DNA of 64,000 bases, taken from contig CAYQQJ010000010.1 in assembly GCA_964419935.1 (NCBI GenBank), positions 1 to 64,000 on the forward strand, written 5' to 3'. Shown one piece after another: positions 50,528-60,430 of the stretch. This stretch comes from CAYQQJ01 sp964419935. GTDB taxonomy: Bacteria > Pseudomonadota > Gammaproteobacteria > Pseudomonadales > Cellvibrionaceae. The position numbers were made by a program, and so were the translations under genes. Below the pieces are notes generated by a model. The model saw only the letters and a list, made by a program, of their open reading frames with translations, searched no databases and had not been told where the DNA came from. The first letter of the stretch is position 1. Each line of letters opens with the position of its first letter.

Positions 50528-50740
50528 ATGGCCGCTCGGCAGCTCGGTACCGTTAAGTGGTTCAACAATGTACGAGGCTACGGTTTCATTACCCAGAGTG
50601 AGGGTGCAGACGACATTTTCGTGCACTATCGTAATATTCGCGGTGAAGGTTACCGGTCTCTGGCGGAAGGTCAGCAAGTGGAGTTTGAACTCAATCAAGG
50701 TGATAAAGGCTTGCAGGCCGATGATGTCGCCTGCGTTTAG
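50528..50740 (+). CDS. Cold-shock domain protein
   Basis: 70 aa, a single cold-shock domain that binds single-stranded RNA/DNA: GTVKWFNNVRGYGFIT includes RNP1 (here RGYGFI instead of KGFGFI) and DDIFVHYRNI is RNP2 (usual: DVFVHF). It ends at the domain end. AGAGAGG is 9 nt before the ATG. Monocistronic; convergent with csiV. Confidence 0.95.
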   Translation: MAARQLGTVKWFNNVRGYGFITQSEGADDIFVHYRNIRGEGYRSLAEGQQVEFELNQGDKGLQADDVACV

Positions 50741-50833
50741 CGCGCCTTCGGTTTTCCACACACGCCATCGCTACCCAAAAACAAAATGCTGTGTCTGGGT
50801 AACGAAGTATATTATTTGCTGCTTTTTGACAGA

Positions 50834-51871
50834 TTATTCGTCGGAGTCCGGCGAATAGATATCCACTTTGATTATGACGCCGAGGCGAGGGTGATCGATG
50901 TAGTGCAACTCGCCACTGCGCATCCGCCGTGATTGTGAAAGGGTGACGATTTCGTCGATCAGGAAAGGTTGTTCGATCAGGCTGGAGTAATCCTCTGCAA
51001 CCGGTGCTTCGATCTTCCAGGAGGACTGGCTGTCACTGAAATCAAAAGGCCTGTCGTCGGCAACCAGTTCAGCGTCGAACACATTATCGGTAGCCTGTGG
51101 GGTATCATGCTGCGGTACTGGCGGCAGCAGCGGCCAATGTTCAGGTTCCTGGCCATAATTCGGAACAAACTCTGTCAGCCAAAGATTGGTGTAGACGTGC
51201 AAATAGCGGCTGATGTTCAGACGAATGGAGCCTTCCAGTTCCCGGTGGTTTTGATACTCATTCCCGCCTCTGATGATGATTGACGTGGCTTTATCCCTGG
51301 CAAGTATTGGCTGTCGCCACGCCTCATGAAACAGCACGCGCAACGTGCGATCGCGGGAAATACCGCCGGTGGTCTCGTTCAATGTGCGTTCTGCTTCCGG
51401 CAGTTTCACGAACGCGAATTCCGGTTCTGCGCCAAAGTAACGCAGGGGCGGGGCGGGTGGCTGCGGCGCAGTCTCGTCAATGACAAGAGTGCCGGGTTCC
51501 ATCGCGGGTGGGTTTGTCTGACTCTCGGGTGCCAAGAAGTCCTCTGTGCTTTCTTCCGAAAGATCTGCGACGGGTTCCAGTTGTGCGAGAAGATCAGCCG
51601 CCGTCTCCTGGGTAATCAGCTTCTGCCAATCTGCAGGGTAGTGCAGGTCCACATCCTTCGGCCAGCTTTCAGTGTCTCCAGCCTGGTTGCCCGGCAGACG
51701 CTCGAAGATGGTGACTTCCACCTGATACCAATCCGCTGTTTTGGGTTCGGCGTGGGCGACGTTGAGGCTGCAGCCCACCAGTAGCAAGATACCGGCGCGG
51801 GTCCATCGGCTTCGGCGTCCGCCCGCTACAGCCGAAAAACGATCGTTTGATTTTTGCACAACTGCTTTCAT
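50834..51871 (-). CDS. csiV: CsiV family protein
   Basis: Periplasmic protein of the CsiV family (first described in Pasteurellaceae/Vibrio as needed for LpoA-PBP1a-dependent wall synthesis). 345 aa with an N-terminal signal sequence (AGILLLVGCSLNVAHAE), the opening domain WYQVEVTIFERLPGNQ and the C-terminal conserved domain (EGSIRLNISRYLHVYTNLWL; SRRMRSGELHYIDHPRLGV) separated by a Pro/Glu-rich variable part. A Cys in VGCS could make it a lipoprotein, but AHAE fits signal peptidase I better. 26 bp downstream of mfd and probably co-transcribed with it. Confidence 0.85.
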   Translation of the reverse strand: MKAVVQKSNDRFSAVAGGRRSRWTRAGILLLVGCSLNVAHAEPKTADWYQVEVTIFERLPGNQAGDTESWPKDVDLHYPADWQKLITQETAADLLAQLEPVADLSEESTEDFLAPESQTNPPAMEPGTLVIDETAPQPPAPPLRYFGAEPEFAFVKLPEAERTLNETTGGISRDRTLRVLFHEAWRQPILARDKATSIIIRGGNEYQNHRELEGSIRLNISRYLHVYTNLWLTEFVPNYGQEPEHWPLLPPVPQHDTPQATDNVFDAELVADDRPFDFSDSQSSWKIEAPVAEDYSSLIEQPFLIDEIVTLSQSRRMRSGELHYIDHPRLGVIIKVDIYSPDSDE

Positions 51872-51897
51872 GGTAACTGCTCTTAACCGTGGTAGGT

Positions 51898-54800
51898 TTA
51901 TGCGGAAAGCTTTTCAAGAAGCTCATGTACCGAGCGAATACGCACATCCGCGTCTGTCATTTCCACTGTAAATTTAAGTTGGTTGGCCCCATCCAGCCGG
52001 TATTTTCGTGGCTGGGTCTGGACCATCGTGACCAGCGTCAGGGGTTCGACTCGTGTGTCCGAGGCGAATTCGATGCGACCAGTTTCTCGTCCCGCTTCAA
52101 CTTTGGCAATACCCAACCGCTCGGCTCTGAGACGCAGTTCTGTGATGCGGATGAGATTCTTGGTCGGTTCCGGTAGCAGGCCAAAGCGGTCAATCATTTC
52201 CACCTGCAGCTCGTTCAGTTCATCTTCGTTTTTGGCGTTGGCCAGTCGTTTGTACATAATCAGGCGCAGGTGGACGTCGGGCAGGTAATCGTCGGGTATC
52301 AGTGCCGGAATCCGCAGGTTGACGTCGACGCCGGTTTGCAATGGCGTATCCAGATTCAGGGTTTTACCTTCCTGCATGGCCTTGACCGCGCGGTCGAGCA
52401 TGTCCATGTACAGGGAAAAGCCGATGGCCTGCATTTGGCCGCTTTGTTCCTCACCCAGTAATTCGCCTGCGCCGCGAATCTCCAGGTCGTGGGACGCGAG
52501 GGTGAAACCGGCACCCAGATCCTGGGCTTCGGATATCGCCAGCAGCCGCTTTTGGGCATCCGCGGTCATGCTGCGCTTGTCGCCGGTCAACAGGTAGGCA
52601 TAGGCCTGGTGGTGCGAGCGTCCAACCCGGCCGCGCAACTGGTGTAATTGCGCCAGGCCGAACTTGTCCGCGCGCTCGATAATGATGGTATTGGCACTGG
52701 GCACGTCAATGCCGGTTTCGATGATTGTGGTACACACCAGCACATTGAAGCGCTTGTGGTAGAAGTCGGACATGGCCGCTTCCAGCTCCCGTTCGCGCAT
52801 TTGGCCGTGGCCGATGCGCACTCGCGCCTCTGGAACCAGCTCGCTGATTTCCCGCGCGGCCCGTTCAATGGTTTTGACTTCGTTGTGCAGGTAGTAGACC
52901 TGCCCGCCGCGGAGGATTTCCCGCAGAATCGCCTCTTTGATGAGGTTGTTGTCGCTTTCACGCACAAACGTTTTGATCGACAGGCGCTTCGCCGGCGGCG
53001 TGGCAATGATCGACAGGTCGCGGATGCCGCTCATGGCCATATTGAGCGTGCGGGGTATGGGGGTGGCCGTCATGGCCAGTATGTCCACTTCAGCGCGCAA
53101 GGCCTTGAGGGCTTCTTTCTGGCGAACGCCGAAGCGGTGCTCTTCATCGATGATCAGCAGCCCGAGATTGGGGTACTTCAGATCCCCCTGGAGCAACTTG
53201 TGGGTGCCGATAATGATATCGGTCTTGCCCTGTTCCAGGCTTTTCTGTACCTGCGCAATATCTTTGCTGGAGCGGAAGCGGGAAATGACTTCGATATTGA
53301 CCGGCCAGTCGGCAAAACGATCACGGAAAGATTCGTAATGTTGCTGGGCGAGGAGGGTGGTGGGCACCAGCACGGCAACCTGGCGGCTGTTCTGCACCGC
53401 AATAAAGGCTGCGCGCATGGCCACTTCGGTTTTGCCAAAGCCAACGTCACCGCAAACCAGCCGGTCCATGGGCTGGGGCGCGAGCATGTCGTTGCGCACC
53501 GCGGTAATCGCTTGCTCCTGGTCCGGTGTTTCCTCAAAGGGAAAGCTGGCTGAGAACTGCCGGTAGGCATCGCCGGGGTCGTCGAATGCGGTGCCTTGGC
53601 GCGCCTTGCGTCGGGCGTAGATGTCGAGCAATTCAGCAGCGACGTCGCGGATCTGTTCTGCCGCCTTGCGCCGGGCTTTCTGCCATTGCTCGCTGCCCAG
53701 GCGGTGCATGGGGGCGAGGCTTTCATCCGCACCGGAATAGCGGCTGATCAGGTGCAGGTTGTTGACCGGCACATACAGCTTGGCCTGGTCCGCGTATTCC
53801 AGCAGGAGGAATTCATCCGTCTGTTGGTCGATAACCAGGGTCTCAAGTCCACGATAGCGCCCGACACCGTGATCGATGTGAACAACCGGCGCGCCAATTT
53901 TCAGCTCACTCAGATTCCTGACGGCGTTGTCTTCCTGCTCCGCGCTGGTCTTTCGCCGCCGTCGCTGTTGGATTTGCATGCCGAAAAGCTGCGGTTCGGC
54001 GATAACAGCAACACCTTCATCGGGCAGAATCAGCCCCTGTTCCCAATCGGCGACGGTAATTCCATGGGTATCACCGCTGGCGAGGAAGCTGGTGAAGCTG
54101 TTGTACTCCGTGGGTTTGATGCCGATTTTTTCCAGGTGCTCCCGCAGGGTTTCGCGCCGTCCGTTGGTTTCTGCACAGAACAGTACCCGGGATGACGTGG
54201 AACATAGGTAGCTGTCCAGTTTCGCCAGCGGTTGTGTCGCCGTGGCGTCGATATGAAGGACTGGAGGCGCCTCAGTGTCAAAGTTGAAATTGCCCTGTTT
54301 TTCCGGCAGCGCCCCATGATGAAGTGTGACCCGGGCATAAGGTTTCAAATGATGGAAAATTTCTGTCACGGGAAGAAATACTTCCTGCGGACTGAGAATC
54401 GGTCGCTCCCGATCAACCCGCCGGTTTTCGTAGCGGTTGGTCGCATCCCTCCAGAAGTTCTCAATGGCCTGCTCAAGCCCGCCGGTCACCATCACCAGCG
54501 TGTTATTCGGCAGGTAGTCGAACAAACTGGCGGTGTGCTCGAAGAACAGTGGCAAGTAATATTCGACGCCGGCCGGCGAAATTCCGTCGCTGACATCCTG
54601 ATAAAGCGGGCTGGACCGGTGGTCGACGTCAAAGTGCTCATGCCAGGCGGCTTTGAAACGGGCGATCCCGGCTTTGTCCAGGGGGCATTCACGGGCGGGC
54701 AAAAGCTCGATATGGTCAACTTGTTGGACGGTGCGCTGGGTTTCGGGGTCAAACTCGCGCAGGGACTCGATGCTGTCGTCAAACAGTTCAATGCGGTACG

Positions 54801-55356
54801 CCCATTTGCTGCCCATGGGGTAAACGTCCAGCAATGCCCCCCGGGTGGCGAACTCGCCATGTTGATACACGGTGTCCACACTGTTGTAACCCGCGGCGAT
54901 CAACTGGTTGCGCAGCTTGATCATGTCGAGCTGCTCGGAAACCTTGACGATAAGGCTGTTGCCGATAATGTAATTCTGCGGCGGCAGACGCTGAGCGAGA
55001 GTTGGCGCGGAGACGACAATCAGGCTTCTATTGTCCAGGGACAGCTGATAGAGCGTGCGCATGCGCTCGGAGATGATGTCCTGATGCGGGGAGAAGTTGT
55101 CGTAGGGCAGTGTCTCCCAGTCAGCGAAGTGCAACACTTCCGGTGCATTCGGCACATCCTGCAAATACAGCCGGATATCCTCTTCCATCCGGTCGGCTTC
55201 CGCCATGCTGGAGACAATCACCAGTGACGTCTGTTTGTGTTCCACGCTGGCGCGGGCAATAGCCAGTGGGGTGGCGCTGCCGTGCAATTGGCCCCACTGG
55301 ATTTTGCTGCTGGGACTGCTTGGCAATGGGGGAGTCAGTGGGTTAATCAATGGCAT
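51898..55356 (-). CDS. mfd: Transcription-repair coupling factor Mfd
   Basis: Pushes stalled RNA polymerase off damaged DNA and recruits UvrA. 1152 aa (E. coli 1148): UvrB-like N-terminal domain (VIVSSMAEADRMEED; FSPHQDIISERM), RNA-polymerase-interacting domain (APVVHIDHGVGRYRGLE), RecG-like translocase with Walker A GDVGFGKTE, DEEHRFGV, TATPIPRTL and the C-terminal TRCF domain. The ATG at 55356 gives the family length; an upstream extension to 55485 is rejected. No clear ribosome-binding site. Confidence 0.96.
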   Translation of the reverse strand: MPLINPLTPPLPSSPSSKIQWGQLHGSATPLAIARASVEHKQTSLVIVSSMAEADRMEEDIRLYLQDVPNAPEVLHFADWETLPYDNFSPHQDIISERMRTLYQLSLDNRSLIVVSAPTLAQRLPPQNYIIGNSLIVKVSEQLDMIKLRNQLIAAGYNSVDTVYQHGEFATRGALLDVYPMGSKWAYRIELFDDSIESLREFDPETQRTVQQVDHIELLPARECPLDKAGIARFKAAWHEHFDVDHRSSPLYQDVSDGISPAGVEYYLPLFFEHTASLFDYLPNNTLVMVTGGLEQAIENFWRDATNRYENRRVDRERPILSPQEVFLPVTEIFHHLKPYARVTLHHGALPEKQGNFNFDTEAPPVLHIDATATQPLAKLDSYLCSTSSRVLFCAETNGRRETLREHLEKIGIKPTEYNSFTSFLASGDTHGITVADWEQGLILPDEGVAVIAEPQLFGMQIQQRRRRKTSAEQEDNAVRNLSELKIGAPVVHIDHGVGRYRGLETLVIDQQTDEFLLLEYADQAKLYVPVNNLHLISRYSGADESLAPMHRLGSEQWQKARRKAAEQIRDVAAELLDIYARRKARQGTAFDDPGDAYRQFSASFPFEETPDQEQAITAVRNDMLAPQPMDRLVCGDVGFGKTEVAMRAAFIAVQNSRQVAVLVPTTLLAQQHYESFRDRFADWPVNIEVISRFRSSKDIAQVQKSLEQGKTDIIIGTHKLLQGDLKYPNLGLLIIDEEHRFGVRQKEALKALRAEVDILAMTATPIPRTLNMAMSGIRDLSIIATPPAKRLSIKTFVRESDNNLIKEAILREILRGGQVYYLHNEVKTIERAAREISELVPEARVRIGHGQMRERELEAAMSDFYHKRFNVLVCTTIIETGIDVPSANTIIIERADKFGLAQLHQLRGRVGRSHHQAYAYLLTGDKRSMTADAQKRLLAISEAQDLGAGFTLASHDLEIRGAGELLGEEQSGQMQAIGFSLYMDMLDRAVKAMQEGKTLNLDTPLQTGVDVNLRIPALIPDDYLPDVHLRLIMYKRLANAKNEDELNELQVEMIDRFGLLPEPTKNLIRITELRLRAERLGIAKVEAGRETGRIEFASDTRVEPLTLVTMVQTQPRKYRLDGANQLKFTVEMTDADVRIRSVHELLEKLSA

Positions 55357-55821
55357 AGGATTAGATTGCAGCGTCAGATGATTGAGTAGCCTGATGGATA
55401 ATTTCCGATGGATTGTCGATGCCGTTGGCCTTCGAAGCAATACACAAAGAGTTATCGGATCCACTGGTTGGATCAGGCAGCACATTCTAACGGTGTTTGC
55501 GCAGCAGCAACAGCCGCATAAAAAAGCTACAGGAAAAATCGCTACAAGATTGATATATCAACTATGTGCTTGATCGGGTTTACAAAAAAATGGCGCGCCT
55601 CTGGTTTTATCTATGGCACAACTCTATAATTAGCGCGATTTTTTGACGGATCGGAGGTTGCATTGCGTTATCTTTCGATCCGAGTGGGTGGAACACCGGC
55701 CACAATCTCCTGGTTGAGTCACTTCAGCCAGTCAGACGTCGCACTATGTGGGTCTGCAATCGTTAAACGGTTGCGTCACCGCGCAGTCAACTTCTCCAAC
55801 TAAGTTATTAGGCTAAGACGT
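55357..55821. other. Divergent region mfd / nqrA
   Basis: 465 bp. Its centre is AT-rich with several A and T runs (ACAAAAAAATGG; CGATTTTTTGACG) and contains a perfect TATAAT (55625-55630). The nqr leader after it would be about 185 nt. No small gene could be supported. Confidence 0.45.
55602..55630 (+). promoter_or_regulatory. Candidate nqr operon promoter
   Basis: Consensus -10 TATAAT (55625-55630) with a poor -35 (TGGTTT, 55602-55607) at 17 nt. A poor -35 would fit an activator-dependent promoter, but none is identified. Confidence 0.35.
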
Positions 55822-57165
55822 ATGAGAAAGATCCGTCGCGGATTGGATTTACCTATTTCGGGAGCTCCCCGACAATCCATTGAAGATGGTCCAACAATTC
55901 GTTCAGTCGCGGTTGTCGGCTTCGATTATCACGGCATGAAACCTTCGATGAGTGTTCAGGTCGGGGATAAGGTGAAATTGGGCCAGGAATTGTTCAGCGA
56001 TAAAAAGCGACCGGGAGTCAAATTCACAGCTCCGGCTGCGGGTACGGTCGCAGCAATCAATCGCGGCGCACAACGTGTACTGCAGTCGGTAGTAATCGAC
56101 ATCGAGGGCGATGAAGCCGAGGAGTTCGCGAGCTACGCTGCGGGCGAACTGGATGGACTCAGCCGTGAGCAGGTGCGCGACAACCTGGTGAACTCCGGCC
56201 TTTGGGCTGCGCTGCGTACACGTCCCTTTAGCCACGTCCCGGCTGTGGATTCTTCGCCCAAAGCTATTTTTGTCAGCATCCTCGACACCAATCCCCTCGC
56301 AGCTGACCCCACGGTTATTATTGATACCAACCGCGACGCGTTCGTCAACGGGTTGAAGCTCCTGAGCAAGCTGACTGACGGCAAGGTATACGTGGGTCAT
56401 GGTCCCAAAGCTGCACTGCCCGACGCGCCGGCTTCCAACGTGGTTTTTGAAGGTTTTGACGGCGTTCATCCGGCGGGTAATGTGGGAACCCACATTCATT
56501 TTCTTGAGCCTGCCGCACTCAGCCATGTGGTCTGGACCTTGGGATACCAGGACGTGATGGCGTTCGGTGAACTGTTTACCACCGGCCGACTGCCGACAGA
56601 GCGTATTGTTGCACTGGCGGGGCCTCAAGTGGAATCACCGCGTCTGCTGCGCACGCGCCTGGGCGCAAGCCTGGATGAGTTGACTGCTGGCGAATTGAAA
56701 GCCGGTGAGAACCGCGTCGTTTCCGGTTCAGTGTTTGGTGGTCGTACGGCTCGTGGTCCTCTGGCTTACCTCGGTCGCTACCACAACCAGGTGAGCGTAT
56801 TGGAAGAGGGCCGCCAACGCTTTTTCCTCCATTACCTGCGCCTGGGCCTCAACCGTTTTTCGGCGATCGGCATCTATATGTCGAGCCTGTTCGGCGGCAA
56901 GCTGTTTGACTTCACCACGACCACCAACGGCGGTGAGCGCGCCATGGTGCCCATCGGCAACTACGAGCGGGTCATGCCTCTGGATATCCTTGCCACTCAG
57001 TTACTCAGGTCCCTGATTGTTGAAGATACGGAAATGGCACAAAAACTGGGCTGTCTGGAACTGGACGAAGAGGACTTGGCACTATGTACGTTCGTGTGCC
57101 CGGGAAAATACGAATATGGTCCGATTTTGCGTAAAAATCTGGCGCGCATTGAGAAAGAGGGGTAA
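55822..57165 (+). CDS. nqrA: Na+-NQR subunit A
   Basis: Peripheral cytosolic subunit of the sodium-pumping NADH:quinone oxidoreductase. 447 aa, the usual length: N-terminal IRRGLDLPISGAP, a biotinyl/lipoyl-like module (VQVGDKVKLGQELFSDKKRP...FTAPAAGTVAAINRG), and the SLBB-like C-terminal part. It takes part in quinone binding but has no cofactor of its own. First gene of nqrABCDEF, in which successive genes are 0-22 bp apart or overlap. The ribosome-binding site is weak (TAAGACG). Confidence 0.97.
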   Translation: MRKIRRGLDLPISGAPRQSIEDGPTIRSVAVVGFDYHGMKPSMSVQVGDKVKLGQELFSDKKRPGVKFTAPAAGTVAAINRGAQRVLQSVVIDIEGDEAEEFASYAAGELDGLSREQVRDNLVNSGLWAALRTRPFSHVPAVDSSPKAIFVSILDTNPLAADPTVIIDTNRDAFVNGLKLLSKLTDGKVYVGHGPKAALPDAPASNVVFEGFDGVHPAGNVGTHIHFLEPAALSHVVWTLGYQDVMAFGELFTTGRLPTERIVALAGPQVESPRLLRTRLGASLDELTAGELKAGENRVVSGSVFGGRTARGPLAYLGRYHNQVSVLEEGRQRFFLHYLRLGLNRFSAIGIYMSSLFGGKLFDFTTTTNGGERAMVPIGNYERVMPLDILATQLLRSLIVEDTEMAQKLGCLELDEEDLALCTFVCPGKYEYGPILRKNLARIEKEG

Positions 57166-57168
57166 GGC

Positions 57169-58368
57169 ATGAGTTTGCGAGGCTTTTTAGATAGCCTGGA
57201 GCCGCATTTCCATAAGGGCGGACGTTATGAAAAGTGGTACGCCCTCTATGAAGCGGTTGACACCATTTTTTACCAACCGGCTGATGTTACCAAGACTACA
57301 TCTCATGTGCGCGACGGCATTGACCTGAAGCGCATCATGATCACTGTCTGGCTGTGTACTTTCCCCGCCATGTTCTACGGCATGTATAACCTGGGGCTGC
57401 AATCCAACCTGGCGCTTGCGGAAATGGGTATGACCTCCATGGAAGGCTGGAGAGCGTCACTGGTGGCATTGATCGCGGGGCACGATCCTTCCAGTATCTG
57501 GGACAACTTCTGGCTTGGCGCCGCCTACTTCCTTCCTATATATGCAGTCACATTTGTTGTGGGCGGCTTCTGGGAAGTGTTGTTTGCCATGAAGCGCGGC
57601 CATGAAGTCAACGAAGGCTTCTTCGTCACTTCCGTTCTGTTTGCCTTGATTTGCCCGCCGGATCTGCCGTTGTGGCAGGTCGCTTTGGGTATCAGCTTCG
57701 GTGTGGTTGTAGCCAAGGAACTGTTTGGTGGCACCGGTAAAAACTTTATCAACCCCGCGCTCGCCGGCCGCGCATTTCTTTATTTCGCCTACGCTGGCGA
57801 CATGTCAGGTGATGCAGTCTGGGTTGCAGTTGATGGCTACACCAGTGCGACTCCGCTGTCCGTTGCCGCACAGCAGGGTATGGACGCAATGGTTGGGCAG
57901 GTCAGCCTGCTCGAAGCTTTCCTCGGCAGCATTCCAGGCTCGATTGGTGAGACATCTACTTTGGCCATTCTCATCGGTGGCGTTGTGTTGGTGGGGATGG
58001 GTATCGCGTCCTACCGCATCATCGGTGGCGTCATGTTGGGCATGATTGCGACTGCTTTGGTATTCAACTGGGTCGGCTCAGACACCAACGACATGTTCAA
58101 TATGCCGTTCTGGTGGCACTTTGTCCTGGGCGGTTTTGCCTTCGGTATGATTTTCATGGCGACGGATCCGGTTTCTGCATCCATGACCAATACCGGTAAA
58201 TGGTGGTTTGGTGCCCTGGTCGGTTTCATGACAGTGACGATTCGAGTGGCCAACCCGGCTTTCCCGGAAGGCATCATGTTGGCAATTCTGTTTGCCAACC
58301 TGTTTGCCCCGTTAATCGATCACTTTGTGGTACAGGCAAATGTTAAGCGGAGGTTAGCGCGTGGCTAG
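57169..58368 (+). CDS. nqrB: Na+-NQR subunit B
   Basis: Large membrane subunit carrying covalent FMN and riboflavin, and the main sodium path. 399 aa with about ten hydrophobic segments. The FMN-Thr lies in DGYTSATPL (Thr228, equal to Thr236 of V. cholerae by motif). It starts 3 nt after the nqrA stop, and its end overlaps nqrC by 8 bp. Confidence 0.97.
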   Translation: MSLRGFLDSLEPHFHKGGRYEKWYALYEAVDTIFYQPADVTKTTSHVRDGIDLKRIMITVWLCTFPAMFYGMYNLGLQSNLALAEMGMTSMEGWRASLVALIAGHDPSSIWDNFWLGAAYFLPIYAVTFVVGGFWEVLFAMKRGHEVNEGFFVTSVLFALICPPDLPLWQVALGISFGVVVAKELFGGTGKNFINPALAGRAFLYFAYAGDMSGDAVWVAVDGYTSATPLSVAAQQGMDAMVGQVSLLEAFLGSIPGSIGETSTLAILIGGVVLVGMGIASYRIIGGVMLGMIATALVFNWVGSDTNDMFNMPFWWHFVLGGFAFGMIFMATDPVSASMTNTGKWWFGALVGFMTVTIRVANPAFPEGIMLAILFANLFAPLIDHFVVQANVKRRLARG

Positions 58369-59134
58369 TAATGATACGGTCAAAAAGACGATCACAGTAA
58401 CTCTGCTGCTATGCATTGTATGTTCCGTGATTGTGTCCACTGCGGCAGTGCTCTTGCGTCCTGCGCAGGTTGCCAACAAACAAGTTGATTTTCAACGGAA
58501 CGTGCTTGCCGCTGCCGGCCTGTTGCAGGAAGGTGTGAGCATCGAGGAGCAGTTCAAAGCGGTTACCACTAAAATTGTGGATTTGCGCACCGGGAAATTC
58601 ACCGATGAAGTTGACACCGCGGAGTTCGATCAGCGCAAAGCGGCCAAACATCCCACCATGTCTGAAGAAATCGCTGTCGGCAGCGATATTGCAGGCCTGG
58701 GGCGCAAAGCTAACTTCGCGGAAGTCTATCTGATTGACGACGGTGAAGGCGGCAATATTCTGGTTCTGCCGGTAAGCGGCTACGGGCTTTGGTCGACACT
58801 TTACGGTTTTCTGGCGCTTGAGTCGGATCTGAATACCGTCGTCGGCCTGGGCTTCTACGAGCACGCAGAAACTCCCGGACTGGGTGGCGAAGTGGATAAC
58901 CCTAACTGGAAGGCGTTGTGGCATGGTAAGAAAGTCTACGATGAGCAGGGCGACGTTGCGCTTTCGGTTGTCAAAGGCAGCGTCAATCCCCAAGCGCCGG
59001 GTGCCGAATACAAGGTTGATGGTTTGTCTGGCGCTACCTTGACCAGTCGGGGTGTGGACAATCTCATCGAATTCTGGATGGGTGAAGCGGGATTCAAGAC
59101 ATTTATTCAAAACCTGAAAAGTGGGGAGGCCTAA
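58361..59134 (+). CDS. nqrC: Na+-NQR subunit C
   Basis: 257 aa, one N-terminal membrane segment (ITVTLLLCIVCSVIVSTAAV) and a periplasmic FMN-binding domain with the flavinylation motif SGATLT (modified Thr near 228), the target of ApbE. GTG start at 58361 with GCGGAGG 7 nt upstream, inside the end of nqrB. Confidence 0.97.
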   Translation: MASNDTVKKTITVTLLLCIVCSVIVSTAAVLLRPAQVANKQVDFQRNVLAAAGLLQEGVSIEEQFKAVTTKIVDLRTGKFTDEVDTAEFDQRKAAKHPTMSEEIAVGSDIAGLGRKANFAEVYLIDDGEGGNILVLPVSGYGLWSTLYGFLALESDLNTVVGLGFYEHAETPGLGGEVDNPNWKALWHGKKVYDEQGDVALSVVKGSVNPQAPGAEYKVDGLSGATLTSRGVDNLIEFWMGEAGFKTFIQNLKSGEA

Positions 59135-59137
59135 ACA

Positions 59138-59800
59138 ATGAAAGTCAAAGAGCTTTTATTTGAACCAATTTTCAACAACAACCCCATTGCTTTACAGATT
59201 CTTGGTATTTGTTCCGCACTGGCAGTCACCAGTAACCTGAAGGTGACGCTGGTAATGTGTGTGGCGTTGACTTTGGTAACTGCATTTTCGAATTTCTTCG
59301 TATCCATCGTTCGCAACTACATTCCCAACAGCATCCGCATTATCGTGCAGATGACGATTATTGCCTCGTTGGTGATTTTGGTGGACGAAGTTTTGCAGGC
59401 GGTTGCCTACGATGTCAGCAAACAGTTGTCGGTTTTCGTTGGCCTGATTATTACCAACTGTATCGTTATGGGCCGCGCTGAAGCGTTTGCTATGCAGAAT
59501 TCGCCTGTCCCAAGCTTCCTAGACGGTATCGGCAATGGCTTGGGTTACAGCGTCCTGCTGGTTGCCCTCGCTATTGTGCGCGAACTTTTTGGTTCCGGTA
59601 CGCTGTTGGGCTATGAGATATTGCCGCTGGCGACCGAAGGAGGTTGGTATATCTCCAATGGGCTTTTATTGTTGCCGCCAAGTGCGTTCTTCCTGATCGG
59701 TTTCTTTATCTGGATTTTGCGCTCCGTGAAGACAGAGCAGGTAGAGCCCCAGGATTATAAAATCTCTCCGAACACTATTTCTGCCCAGGAGGCCATGTAA
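59138..59800 (+). CDS. nqrD: Na+-NQR subunit D
   Basis: 220 aa, six membrane segments; partner of NqrE. The two half-repeats with opposite topology hold Cys residues (GICSALAVTSNLKVTLVMC; ITNCIVMGRAEAFA) that bind the shared intramembrane iron-sulfur centre in known structures. Last base shared with the nqrE start (TAATG). Confidence 0.97.
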   Translation: MKVKELLFEPIFNNNPIALQILGICSALAVTSNLKVTLVMCVALTLVTAFSNFFVSIVRNYIPNSIRIIVQMTIIASLVILVDEVLQAVAYDVSKQLSVFVGLIITNCIVMGRAEAFAMQNSPVPSFLDGIGNGLGYSVLLVALAIVRELFGSGTLLGYEILPLATEGGWYISNGLLLLPPSAFFLIGFFIWILRSVKTEQVEPQDYKISPNTISAQEAM

Positions 59801-60408
59801 TGGAAGGCCTGATTTCCTTATTTATTCGAGCCGTATTCATTGAGAATATGGCTTTGGCGTTCTTTCTTGGAATGTGTACATTTCTGGCTATCTCCAAGAA
59901 AATTGAAGCAGCCATTGGTCTAGGCATCGCAGTTATTGTGGTGCTTACAATCACCGTGCCGGCGAACAATCTTCTCTATACCTATCTACTGGCAGACGGT
60001 GCACTGGCGTGGGCTGGATTGCCCGATGTGGATTTGAGCTTCCTTGGGCTGATCAGCTATATCGGCGTCATTGCAGCCATTGTGCAGATAATGGAAATGG
60101 TGTTGGACAAATATGTTCCCGCACTCTACAACGCGCTCGGTGTGTTTTTGCCATTGATCACGGTGAACTGCGCGATTTTGGGTGCGGTGCTTTTCATGGT
60201 TGAGCGCGACTATAACTTCAGTGAAAGCGTCGTGTTTGGTGCCGGGGCTGGCGTGGGTTGGGCTCTGGCCATCGTTGCACTTGCCGGTATTCGAGAAAAG
60301 TTAAAGTACAGCGACGTGCCTGCGGGACTGCGTGGCCTGGGCATCACATTTATTACTGCCGGTTTGATGGCGTTGGGCTTCATGTCTTTCGGCGGCATCG
60401 ACCTGTAA
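59800..60408 (+). CDS. nqrE: Na+-NQR subunit E
   Basis: 202 aa membrane protein homologous to NqrD/RnfA: MALAFFLGMCTFLAISKK and ITVNCAILGAVLFMVERD carry the two Cys that complete the iron-sulfur centre with NqrD. It overlaps the nqrD stop by 1 nt. Confidence 0.97.
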   Translation: MEGLISLFIRAVFIENMALAFFLGMCTFLAISKKIEAAIGLGIAVIVVLTITVPANNLLYTYLLADGALAWAGLPDVDLSFLGLISYIGVIAAIVQIMEMVLDKYVPALYNALGVFLPLITVNCAILGAVLFMVERDYNFSESVVFGAGAGVGWALAIVALAGIREKLKYSDVPAGLRGLGITFITAGLMALGFMSFGGIDL

Positions 60409-60430
60409 ACCAGCGAGGACTTTTTTCAGA

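Noticed and set aside
52648..53553. A 301-codon open frame antisense to mfd
   Set aside because: Same reason: mfd is intact, and the antisense product has no motif.
55357..55485. 43-residue N-terminal extension of Mfd
   Set aside because: No similarity to Mfd; the total would exceed the family length, while 55356 gives 1152 aa.
55382..55573. Small gene in the mfd/nqrA gap
   Set aside because: No ribosome-binding site and no family pattern; it overlaps the likely mfd promoter.
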